Shown piece by piece: positions 22,549-32,300 of a stretch of 64,000 nt of DNA. The stretch's first letter is position 1; every line of letters starts with the position of its first letter. Origin of the DNA: Heligmosomoides polygyrus polygyrus (taxonomy: Eukaryota; Nematoda; Chromadorea; Rhabditida; Heligmosomidae); contig OX377205.1 in the NCBI GenBank assembly GCA_947396885.1, positions 60,918,969 to 60,982,968 of the forward strand, read 5' to 3'. The notes under the pieces are model-generated. The model had not been told where the DNA came from. It made no database searches and saw nothing but the letters and a program-made list of their open reading frames with translations. The translations under genes and the position numbers were made by a program.

Positions 22549-23715
22549 TTAGGTTGTCCGGAAATTAATGCAGGTTTTCGACCTCCAACTTTGGAGCAAG
22601 ATTTTTTGCAAAGCTTTACCTTGGAATAGTGCATAACTGTTACAAAGTCGGTTTTGTGCGCTTTCTCTCTTTGCTATTCGTTTTTAACATAGTTGACTTC
22701 ACGGCAGATTTTGTTGGCTATAAATGGACGTGTCAGAGCAGCAATTTCGGCAGATTTACTTCTATGGGTTCAAGCTCGGTCGTGCTGCGGCGGAAACAAC
22801 TCGGGACATCAACGAGGTATGGAGCCAAAGAAAAAGAATCGACGGTGATGAGCTGGTTTCAAAAATTTCGTCGAGGTGAATTCGATCTTGAGGATGAGGC
22901 AGGTCGCGGACGTCGCTCTGGCGTTGATGACAACGAGTTGAAGGTCTTGGTGGAAGCAAATACAAGTGTGACCATTCGAGAACTTGCGAAAGAACTCTCC
23001 GTAAGCAAATCAAAGGTTTGGGAACATCTGCAGAGAACTGGAAAGACGAAGAAGTTAGATAAATGGATACCACATGAGTTGCAGGACCATCAAAAAGTCG
23101 GTTCGAAGTGTCGTCAGCGCTGCTTCTTCGCAACAAGAACGATCCATTTCTCGACCGTATCGTAACTTGTGACGAGAAATGGATCCTCTACGATAACCGT
23201 TGACGATCGGCTCAGTGGTTGGACCGCGATGAAGCTCCGCAGAGTTCCTGAAACCGAAACTGAATCAAAAGAGGATCAAGATGACTGCTTGGTGGTCTGC
23301 TTCTGGATTAATTCACCCCAGTTTCTTGAACTCGAGCGAAACAATAACGGCAGAGTAGTACGTCCAGGAAGTCGACGAAATGCAAGAAAAATTCCGACGT
23401 ATGCACCCACGATGCCACACCCACGATATTCGTCGAACATTTCGCCAACCGACTACGACGTCTTCAAGCAGCTGGATAAGTTCCTGTGCGAGAAATGCTT
23501 CAATAACGGAGCCCAGGTGGAAACTGCCTTCGACGAATTCATCCGCTCCAGAACTCCGACTTCCATGCAACAGGGATAAATAAGCTAGCATCTCGTTGGC
23601 AAAGATGAGTAGACTCGAATGGTTCTTACACAGATTAAGAAAGTTTTGTTTGAGCTGAGATATGCCGCTTTAAAGTTTGAGGTTCAAAACCTGCATTAAT
23701 TTCCGGACAACCTAA
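22549..23715 (+). mobile_element. mariner-type element, copy 2 (defective)
   Basis: The ends read TTAGGTTGTCCGGAAATTAA and the complement, bounded by TA at 22547-22548 and 23716-23717 as in all mariners. At about 1.17 kb it is shorter than an intact mariner (about 1.3 kb). Confidence 0.9.
22724..23576 (+). pseudogene. mariner transposase, frameshifted and deleted
   Basis: The frame starts MDVSEQQFRQIYFYGFKLG at 22724, then shifts; the next part has MSWFQKFRRGEFDLEDE, the helix-turn-helix segment IRELAKELSVSKSKV and the WIPHEL linker. The first catalytic Asp is kept in TCDEKWILYDNR, followed by a stop codon. The stretch with the second catalytic Asp (HDNARPH in relatives) is missing. The third is present in SPTDYDVF. 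The protein would be a DD34D cut-and-paste transposase of about 340 residues if whole; it is inactive. Confidence 0.9.
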
Positions 23716-23717
23716 TA

Positions 23718-25025
23718 ATAAGGCGCTAAGCACTGAGTCACACTATTGAAAGGCGCCGCGGCAGAAACTAGCCATGAAATTGGAGGAAAAATGAGGGGAA
23801 AATGGGAGGAAAATTACGGCACGAAAATAGCGAAAAATACCCAGACGTCTTCTCCTTGTCTAGGAACTTGAGTCCGGTGGCGATCGAGTCGCTGAACACG
23901 AATCTGAACTTCGTTTGTGAAATATCGATCGCCGTCAATCGATATTGATCAAATTAAGGTGCGGGAAAATAGCGGAAAATACCTAGGCGTCTTCTACCTG
24001 CCTGGGAACTTCAGAAGTGGGGCAATCGAGGTCGCTGAACACAAATCTGGGGTCGATCAATGGCATGACTCTTCGCTTAGCGCGTTATTGTTCCTATGTG
24101 ATACTACATATAAAGGAGTAGTGTGTGTATGTGCGTGCGTGCGTGTTCCCGTCCTTCCGTCCGTCCGTCACAACTGGAGTGACGGCACTGCGCCCTGGCG
24201 ATACTTAACGATTGATGGCGACCCGAAACTTAAACCCTGCAGCAATCGAGGTCGCTGAACACGAATCTGAGGTTCGTTTTTGCAGTATCGATCGCCATCA
24301 ATCCATATTGATCAAACTGTCGATTTTTTTGTGGATGTCGTCCAGGCGATACGAAACTTTAGTCCTGGGGGTAGTCGAGGTCGCTCAACACGAATCTGAA
24401 GATCGTTTTTGAAGTATCGATTGCCATCAATATCGCGCGAAGCGCGCAAGTGCGAGGCACGCCGATAGGCGTGACGGACCACTTGTAAACTCTATACTAC
24501 AACAATCATAAGCAGAAGACAACAACAACCAGAACAATGACAACAATAATATTAAACATGTCTTGTTCAGTCTCTACCTCCATACAAAACATGTTTACAA
24601 TTAGTCATCCCGAGACTTCATCATTGAAGAAAGGAAGTAATTAGTTTACTTGTTAGTACAGCATTAGGTCTTACATTTATCATACTACCAGCCGTCAAAG
24701 AGCCCTATCGGCTGCACTGACGACTTCACAACGGCTTCGCCGTAGTAATAGCTTCTCATCAATTGTAGATGCCATCTATGTCATGGTTCCCGAAGGAAGT
24801 GTTCCTCAACTACGTCGAGTCACGAATAGAGGCTGGTAGAGATATTGATTTTTACTCAGAAGAGATTGAGCGCACCAACTATAAATCTACACGCAATTGT
24901 TCCGCTGATATAGTGACGCCACGCTGAAAAATCCAACATTTTCGAATGCTATGAAATATGCAGATAATCATCACTTCATTGTAATCGATCGGCGGGGACA
25001 TTAAAAGGCTTGTAGAGACTATAAA
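23718..25025. repeat. Short tandem-like repeat (23815-24430), otherwise no gene
   Basis: TCGAGGTCGCTGAACACGAA or a close variant recurs near 23880, 24025, 24245 and 24375. It is often linked to ATCGATCGCCATCAAT and an AGGCGTCTTCTACCTG segment, so the block is a degraded repeat with units of 130 to 220 bp. From 24460 to 25025 I see no gene or known repeat. Confidence 0.5.
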
Positions 25026-25027
25026 TA

Positions 25028-25926
25028 TTAGGTTGTCCGGAAAGTTCTCAGCTTTGAGTGCTTCAATTTGAACTACCATAACTTTCTCAAATATTGTCGG
25101 ATTTAGTCGAAATAAGCACGAAAGAATTAGGTGGTTGAGATTCGGCAAAACACACGAAAGTTGTTTTGGCTTGGTACTGATTGGCGAAGGTTTTACCACC
25201 GAGAAAGTTCTGAAAGTGTTTGGAAAGGTGGCAATCGGTTGGGGAGAGGTAAAAACGCCGAGGGGGCTCGTCGCCGTTCAACCACTGTCCGGAGTGTTTC
25301 CTGTTATCATACAGAGTCCACTTTTCATCATAAGTGATGATCCGTGCCAAAATCGGGTCACTTTTGCTGCGTAAAATGAGAGAAGAGCAGATCCCGAAAC
25401 GTGACAATTTTCGCCGCTCACTCAACTCGTGGAGCACCCACTTGTCGAGCTTTTTCACCTTCCCAAGGTGTTTCAAAGCATCCGCAACAGCAGTTTTGCT
25501 GACGTCTAGCTCTTCCGCGATCCCTCGAACTGTTTCTGATGGATCAGCTTCCACCAATTCCCTCAACTCGTTGTCCAAGATTGCTCTAAGTTGACCGCTA
25601 CGGGGGTCATCTTTGAGCCTAAAATCTCCGGTTCGACTTTTCTGAACCACTGGCGCACAGTGTTTTCCCCAACTATTAGGTACCTCACTTAATTGATTTG
25701 TCGAGCTATCTCGGCTGCGGATTGTCCCAACTTGAAGTTCAAAGAAAATATCGTTCGGAATTGCTCCTTCGATATACTTCAATAAGCCCTTCAAGAACAG
25801 AAATATAAAACTACGTTGGAACATAAATTATTTAGTCAGACAGAGCGGAAAATTCTGTACAAAAAGTAGCATTAATGCGATAAAAAATAGTGATGCAAAA
25901 CACTGAGAACCTTCCGGACAACCTAA
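25028..25926 (-). mobile_element. mariner-type element, copy 3 (internally deleted)
   Basis: The inverted ends TTAGGTTGTCCGGAA are bounded by TA at 25026-25027 and 25927-25928. At 899 bp the element is far shorter than a complete mariner. The terminal 15 bp match copy 2 but the inside is diverged. Confidence 0.9.
25087..25824 (-). pseudogene. mariner transposase with central deletion, frame kept open
   Basis: The 245-codon frame includes VQKSRTGDFRLKDDP, VRGIAEELDVSKTAV (helix-turn-helix), WVLHEL and ITYDEKWTLYDNR, where the first catalytic Asp lies. It then jumps from GDEPPRR straight to YLSPTDCHL, which holds the third catalytic Asp. The block with the second Asp is absent, so it cannot catalyse transposition but keeps the DNA-binding half. 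The frame stays open across the deletion. Such truncated proteins can act as inhibitors in other systems; that is speculation here. Confidence 0.9.
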
Positions 25927-25928
25927 TA

Positions 25929-26577
25929 AAGTACCGCCGCTAAACATTCAACCAAACGAAACGCGTTTTTGCGTCGCATCATGATAAGTTTCTCCAAAGT
26001 AAAGCCTTTCTCACCAAAATTTACAAGGGATCCTGCCATCATCCTTCCTATCACTGGGCATGCGACCGCCATTGAAAAGTGGATGGAAGCCTGAAAACCA
26101 GTGCCGTAATTAACGAGAGTCCTAATTACTGTGACCCGACCCAACATCGTCGCCGAGTCTCGCCTAATTATGTCCCCAGGCATAGTTAGTGCTGCCCAGT
26201 TGAATTTTTGACTTTTTAAACCTAATTAAATTTTATTTTCCTGCTGCCTATGATCTTGCCCTGGCTGCGACGATTCATTTGGTACCAAGTAGCACCGGAG
26301 GATATGTACTGAGAGTGCTGCTGCTTCAAACGATTTCGTTTATTTCGACGAAAGAAATCTGTCTAAGACCTGTTATTGTATCTTGCTATTCACTCATCTT
26401 TAAGGAATGAAAATGACATGGAAACTTAGGTTTTGAGTTTTTTTGGGCATTTGCGTACTGGTTGCAGCTTGTCAAAACTGCAAGTGAGTCTTGTGGAAAG
26501 CACTCTCTATCGCCGACTTTAGCTGCGAATATCAATGTACTAAGCGAATGAGTTAGTCTAAAAATATGTTGGCTAAC
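25929..26577. other. No gene recognised
   Basis: Short open frames only; no motif or repeat was identified. Confidence 0.4.
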
Positions 26578-26998
26578 CATAATGTAGAGAATCCAAGTAT
26601 CAAACGTCGAGAAGTCAGGTGATCAGATGGCAGGATTTCAGCTGATTAAAGTGACGACTTCTTTCAGAAGTGCGACTGAGCTTCTAAAGCGTTTCATGTC
26701 CAGTCTTCGCAGAACCAAAGATCGAAAGCCCAGTAATGTAATTATGGAATTATTCGCTAAAAATCTTCAACCAGTTCGGACGTCAACATTTGGGCGCATC
26801 AAATCCAACGCTGATGTAGAGGCGTTTTTCGGCCATATTTGCGCTGACCTGACATGCCCTACAGAGACAGTGCACTCGGCTCAATGAACAACGAATCGCT
26901 AATTTCTCTTTCTCGTAATTACGACCGTTTTAAGCAGCTCACCATTATCGATCCACGTTGCCAAATCCTGACGAGTTTTCGGGTTTTCCGAATTGCGT
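26578..26998 (+). repeat. Left arm of a foldback repeat with hAT-like coding scrap
   Basis: This arm is inverted at 28365-28759 and continues at 39010-39052 beyond the BEL/Pao insertion. An open frame at 26627-26887 reads AGFQLIKVTTSF, ATELLKRF and NVIMELFAK. This weakly recalls the LxPFxxAT region of hAT transposases. The mirror arm encodes the same peptide at 28558-28845 on the minus strand. The hAT assignment is tentative. Confidence 0.55.
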
Positions 26999-27049
26999 AG
27001 ATCGCTCTGATTCCGTAGTTCCTAAATTCTTTCCCCAGTCACCAGGATT

Positions 27050-27052
<3 letters not shown>

Positions 27053-27128
<76 letters not shown>
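27053..27128. repeat. (TA)n microsatellite
   Basis: About 38 uninterrupted TA dinucleotides. It abuts the Tc1-like transposase fragment and could have grown from a TA target site (inference). Confidence 0.98.
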
Positions 27129-27131
<3 letters not shown>

Positions 27132-27142
27132 CTGTACACGCT

Positions 27143-27421
27143 AGCAGGTCTACAAAGGATTTCTTAAGGGCCCGTACAATTGAAGTTCTCGACTGGCCGG
27201 CATGTTCTCCGGACCTCAATCCAATGGAGAACATTTGGGGGCACCTTGTAAGAAGAATATACGAGGAGAACAGAACGTACTCGTCTGTCGAAAGTCCTAG
27301 GATGGCGATTCTTCGAGCCTGTAACGATCTCCCCATTCAAACTCTGGAAAATCATGTTACCTCGATGCCAGCACGACTCATTGATGTAGCAATGAATTGC
27401 GGAGGACCAATTGGTTATTAG
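27143..27421 (+). pseudogene. Tc1-type transposase C-terminal fragment
   Basis: The plus strand reads [20 protein letters not shown], the hallmark third-catalytic-residue block (PDLNPxENxW) of Tc1-like transposases, and ends with a stop at 27419-27421. AATAAA follows at 27449-27454. Everything N-terminal to this block is absent. The retained part is about 92 codons of an expected 340. It differs from the mariner copies in this window, which carry SPTDY instead. Confidence 0.9.
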
Positions 27422-28116
27422 TGATCACTGATTGTTTTATGTCTTTTCAATAAAGCTGTTGTTTCCTGGTGAACCTATCTTTTTTGAACAACTTCGAGTT
27501 GAATGCTTTCATGCAATCCTTCCTCATTTCTTGCTGTCATTGCAGATTTCGCTCAAGTTTTTTACTCTTATATTTTTTGCTATGCTCAATTCACTGATAC
27601 AGTTTTGGAATCGACTGAAACCGAATTTCGTGCAGAAACAAGAAAATCAAGGGTGAACCTATCTTTTTTGAACGCAGTGTATATACATATATATGTTTCA
27701 TTTTCGCGTCGAACAGGATACTTTTGAAATCAAATCGGACACTTTTCTAATCAAATTGGACACTCTTCTAATTGTAAGCTACAGCTAGAATTTTAAAACA
27801 ACCTAAACGTCTTCCAAATTAAAACGTGCTTCTTACAAATTAGACTACAAACTCTCCAAGAAGGGTAGAATAATTTTTTTGCCGAAGAAAAAATTGCTAT
27901 AACTTTTTTGAACTTCTTTTAGTTCAGCTGCCCAAGCGAGTGTAATAATTTTATGCAATTTTTGTTGTGTAAAAAAATAAACTAAATTTCACTTTGAAGC
28001 GCAAAGAGGCAACAGTCATTTAGTGCATAAAAGAAGAAGAGGATGGCCCATCCCCGTATCACGGGTGGGTGCTGACAGACCTGGAGGATATCGCGGATGT
28101 TACGTGCGGTCAAACA
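27422..28116. other. Tc1 3' flank; short direct repeat; no gene
   Basis: A 22-bp exact direct repeat beginning GGTGAACCTATC occurs at 27468-27489 and 27652-27673. GGACACTTTTCTAAT-type segments near 27740-27770 recur near 58163. Nothing else was recognised. Confidence 0.5.
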
Positions 28117-28186
28117 GCGCTGGTGGTGTAAGGCGAACATCGCTGCCCGGAAAGCAGAAGATGCGGGTTCGAGTCCCGCCTGGCGC
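28117..28186 (+). repeat. tRNA-like sequence (dispersed tRNA-derived repeat)
   Basis: GCGC and GGCGC ends can pair, a TGGTGTAA segment sits in the D-arm position, and a perfect T-arm (GCGGGTTCGAGTCCCGC) contains a B box. The anticodon arm can form a 4-bp CTGC/GCAG stem. Related copies lie at 59538-59611 and 59819-59892 with shared flanks, so this is a dispersed repeat rather than a single-copy tRNA gene. I cannot assign an isotype. Confidence 0.6.
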
Positions 28187-28364
28187 AAGAGTTTTGATCG
28201 CAGCAAAACATCCTGTAACTACAAATATTTTTTTCACTACAAATATTTTTTTAGATAGAAAATAATAGAGTCGATTGGGCTTGCTGAAACAGCTGCTGAA
28301 ATTTATTTTTTGTGAAGCTTATGCACTGACCAACAAATTCAAATTCATGATCTACGCATTTCGG

Positions 28365-28759
28365 AAAACCCGAAAACTCGTCAGGATTTGGCAAGCTGGA
28401 GCTCCGGTGAGCTGCTCAAAATGAATCGCTAATGGTGAGCTGCTCAAAACGATCGTAATTACGAGAAAGAGAAATGAGCGATTCATTGTTCATTGAGCCG
28501 AGTGCACTGTCTTTGTAGGGCATGTCAGGTCAGCGCAAATATGACCGAAGAACGCCTCTACATCAGCGCTGGATTTGGTGCGTCCAAATGTTGACGTCCG
28601 AACTGGTTGAAGATTTTAGCGAATAATTCCATAATTACATTACTGGGCTTCCCATCTTTGGTTCTGCGAAGACTGGACGTGAAACGCTTTAGAAGCTCAG
28701 TCGCACTTTTGAAAGGAGTCGCCACTTTAATCAGCTGAAATCCTGCCATCTGATCACCT
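28365..28759 (-). repeat. Right arm of foldback repeat (split by BEL/Pao)
   Basis: Reverse complement of 26578-26998 with moderate divergence. It ends at TGATCACCT, where the LTR element begins. The remaining 43 bp of the arm resume at 39010. Confidence 0.75.
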
Positions 28760-29218
28760 AAGCTGACGGCGACAGTGTAGATCGAACCTTTTGCCACGCG
28801 GGACTTGTCTTCTATTACCACACGAGCCTCTCGGGGCTGTTGCACTACAAGACGATATTATGTATGCACTTTTATGTGAATACTAATAATTCTACAAATA
28901 TTGAAAGATGAGCAGGAAGCTGTCAGAGGCACACGAGGAGGCTACCAGCGAACTCAGAATGAGAACAGCGAACAGCAGGGCCCTTTTATGCGGTAGAAAG
29001 AGGGCGGGTCCTTCTGTGGTAGATGAGAAGCACCGATAATTCTCATGTTGAAAGTTCAAGCTTCTGATCAGCCAACTGATTAGCTTACGAACAGTTACAG
29101 AAATGAGTCATCCTATGAGAGAGTGAGAGAGCGCTATAGAAGCTATGTGATTGAAGCGAGTATTAAGAGTGGAATATATGAAAATATTGCGTAAAAAATA
29201 GAGAAGATATTCTCTATA
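28760..29218 (-). repeat. 3' LTR of the BEL/Pao element
   Basis: Same length as the 5' LTR and identical apart from two sites noticed by eye. LTR ends are not the usual TG...CA, so the exact border could be off by a base or two. Confidence 0.93.
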
Positions 29219-29395
29219 CTGCCGCCGGCTTAATAGAAAGTGAGAGTTACTAATGATTAAAAATTGAGAGGCAAAAGGATAATGATATTATGCAAATGCA
29301 ATAGTACAAACAACAATCAACCAAACAATTGCGGCGGTCTCAGGAATATTCCTTGCGTTTCGTTCTCGTCGCATTGGTTCTCGATCAAGCCTCGC

Positions 29396-32300
29396 TTAGT
29401 CGATCGGGTCCCGATGGCTGCGGCGTGAACCGTCGCGGGGAGATGAGCTGTGGCGCGATCCTCTCGGCGGTGGCGTACGGCGGGCGTCCCTCGACGGCGG
29501 AGTGCGACGGGAGTCCCTCGGCGGCGGAGTGCGACGGAAGTCCCTCGGCGGCGGAGTGCGACGGAAGTCCCTCGGCGGCGGAGTGCGACGGAAGTCCCTC
29601 AGTTGCAGAGTGCGATGGACGTCCCTCGGCGACGGAACGTGGGAGTATCTCGGCGGTGGCGTACGGCGGACGTCCCTCGGTGACGGAATGCGACGAAGGT
29701 CTCTCGGCGGTGGCGTACGGCGTGAATATCTCGGCGGCGGGGAACGATGTACCTCGGTCGGCATTGAAGTATGGTGTCTCGTGCTGTCGTCTGCTTGTCG
29801 CGAGTTGCTTTCCTGGAGAGGGGGCTGCGTTGGAGCCTGAAGCGTAGATGCAGGAGGTGCATTGCGATGGTGATTCTCCAGTTCGGCCATGCGGATGTTC
29901 AGCTGATTCATCTCGGAAGCAATCTTGTTCGCGTCGAGCGGTTCCACCTTCTCCTTGATTTCACGAATGCTGGCCAACATTTCGTCTAGTCCAATCGCGC
30001 AATGGTTAGTCATAAGATCCGAAGCTTTAGCATTCCCTTCGCTCTTGTCGAGTATGGCATTCAGCGTTGGGCTAAGCTTCACGATCTCTGCTTTGATGTC
30101 CTCGAGCGCTTCCTTGTTGGACTCGTTGTGTTTCTTCATCTTTTTCTCTAGGTGTTCAATCCTTTCAAGAGCTTCTGTCGACGAAACAACCGCTGGGGCG
30201 AACTCATCGGCCTTTGATGCTGCTAGCTGGAGGATTTTACTGCCCTGCTGGAGAAGATCTTTGAGCAGTGTTCCTGAAGCACGTCCTTTTTTGATGACAG
30301 GCGCGTCAAGGTTCTCGTCAGAGGAAGAGCCAGGCTGTCGTTTGCGGGACGTTGACGGAGCCGCTGGAGAGGTTGGGGCTGCTACTGCAGGCGAATCGGC
30401 TGAGACCTTTGCCGGTTTAGTCTGCTTCTGCGGTGGAGGCCGTTTGAAGGTGCCGGTTGTCGCTGGAGCAGAGGTTGTTGCTGCTGCAGCAGCTGTCTTG
30501 GCGGTTGTAGTGTCCATGATAGCTAAAAATATTGAGTAAGTTGTGATGGAACTATCTATGATATTTACATTAGGGAGTATCATGCGGCATATAAAAACCA
30601 TGCAGTATAGAGAACATGCAGTGCTACTACAGAAGTTTTTTCGAAGCAGTTCCTCTCCGCCAGCAATGGAGCATGGAGTCCCACAACTTTCGTGTAACCG
30701 AAAGAATAGTCGTTGCCAACCACTGAAAAACCCTGAAGACCACTCTGAGTGTTCCAGTGAGGATGGTGAAACCGCATGTCCAGAAGATGATGTAGCCAAT
30801 GAGATGAGCAGCGCCGCGACGAAGCACAGTGCTACAATTACAACAGTTTTGTACCACGATATGAAGATGTCGGCTATGTGGAAAAAGTCCGGTAGCACGA
30901 TTTCGTCGTATACATTGCTTTTTCCTTCGATGAGTCTTGTGATCGATCCGTGAATCGTTCGTACCCACTTCAGAATTCCAGTGAGTTCGAACGTAGTGCT
31001 TGTTGTTCCGCACGAAACTTCGCAAGTCTTCCTTACTCTTGCAGTTGTTGAGCTGAACGTAAGTGTTGAAGGGTATCCAGTTTTGTTGCAACGAATGGAG
31101 AAGAAGTCGTTGTTACATCGTACTGTTGCCATAGTGTCTTCTCCGTCTGTGGTACAAGCTACGTTTGCGAAGGCTCCCTGAGGACATTGATAGCAACCTT
31201 GTACGATTGTATCCGTCACTTTGCATGTTGAATCCGTCACTTTCGTGACTGTTCTGGTGAACTTGTCCTTTAAATGAACGAGGAGCTCTGTTGACACAAA
31301 CGCTGGAATGGTGGCCATCACTGAAGTTGGGTCGTCTTTTACTGGCTCGAAGAAAAGCCATGGTCGTCGAGCAGGTAGACGGTTCTCCACCTCTCTTTCA
31401 AATACATCAGTGATGTTGACGTCAGTGCAAAAGCAATTGATCTTGCTTTCTGCGGGTTCGCAATCGCAGTTTGAGCTTACCGAACAGTTCATGGCTCGGG
31501 CTGCTTCTGCTGAATCGCAGCTGAGGCTGGGTGTGTTCCTGGTTTTCCAGATGGCCAGGTGTGATCCATCACTTATGAATCTAGACGTTAGTTCTGGTGT
31601 AGGAGGCATAGTGATAGACGTGACGGTGACAGTCATTCCATAGATATCCTGTGGGATAGTCGGTTTCAGTTCAATTAATTTCTTTCTTTGCCGTTGACCA
31701 TTTTCCGTTAGAACAGTGACTTCCACTATGGTTTGCTGTTTCCACTGGCTGCACTTGAAAATCTCGTAGATCCTTTCATCTATGGGCACACTGAAGATGC
31801 GGTAGAAGAGGCACCCACTGCTGAGAAGAAAACATCCACAGCCGGGACCTCCGCAACTTTCGACGCATTTCGTGATCCCAGGATAACCGTTGCCTTGTTC
31901 CAACTCTGGAACCTTTGTTGACGCGTTCAGCGACGCACATTTGAGCCCAGTACATGATCCGGAGTGGGCGCATCTTTTCGAGTCGACTACTTTTTGTACT
32001 GCGTTCCGAGTGAAAACGATGTCGTCCTTTATGCAGATAAGCTGCAAGGCTTTCCATTGAAGTCGAATTTCCTTCACAAGGGACTGGTTGTGCGATACTC
32101 GGATGCAAGCTTCCTGGTTGAAGCTATTGAGCTTGAAGATCTCCACGCTCTCAAACAAGCATTCTTTCGATCCTTTCGGTGAGAACGAACAGATCGTACT
32201 TTGCTGATGCAGGATGTCCATGTTGCGACAGGCTTCTGCACCGAAGTATGAAAGCATGCATGCCGCAATTATCGGAGCCCTTAGGAGCGCGTCCACATTT

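Noticed and set aside
29329..29862. Open frames on the plus strand opposite the Arg/Pro repeats
   Set aside because: They are antisense shadows of the 27-bp coding repeat of the BEL/Pao frame.
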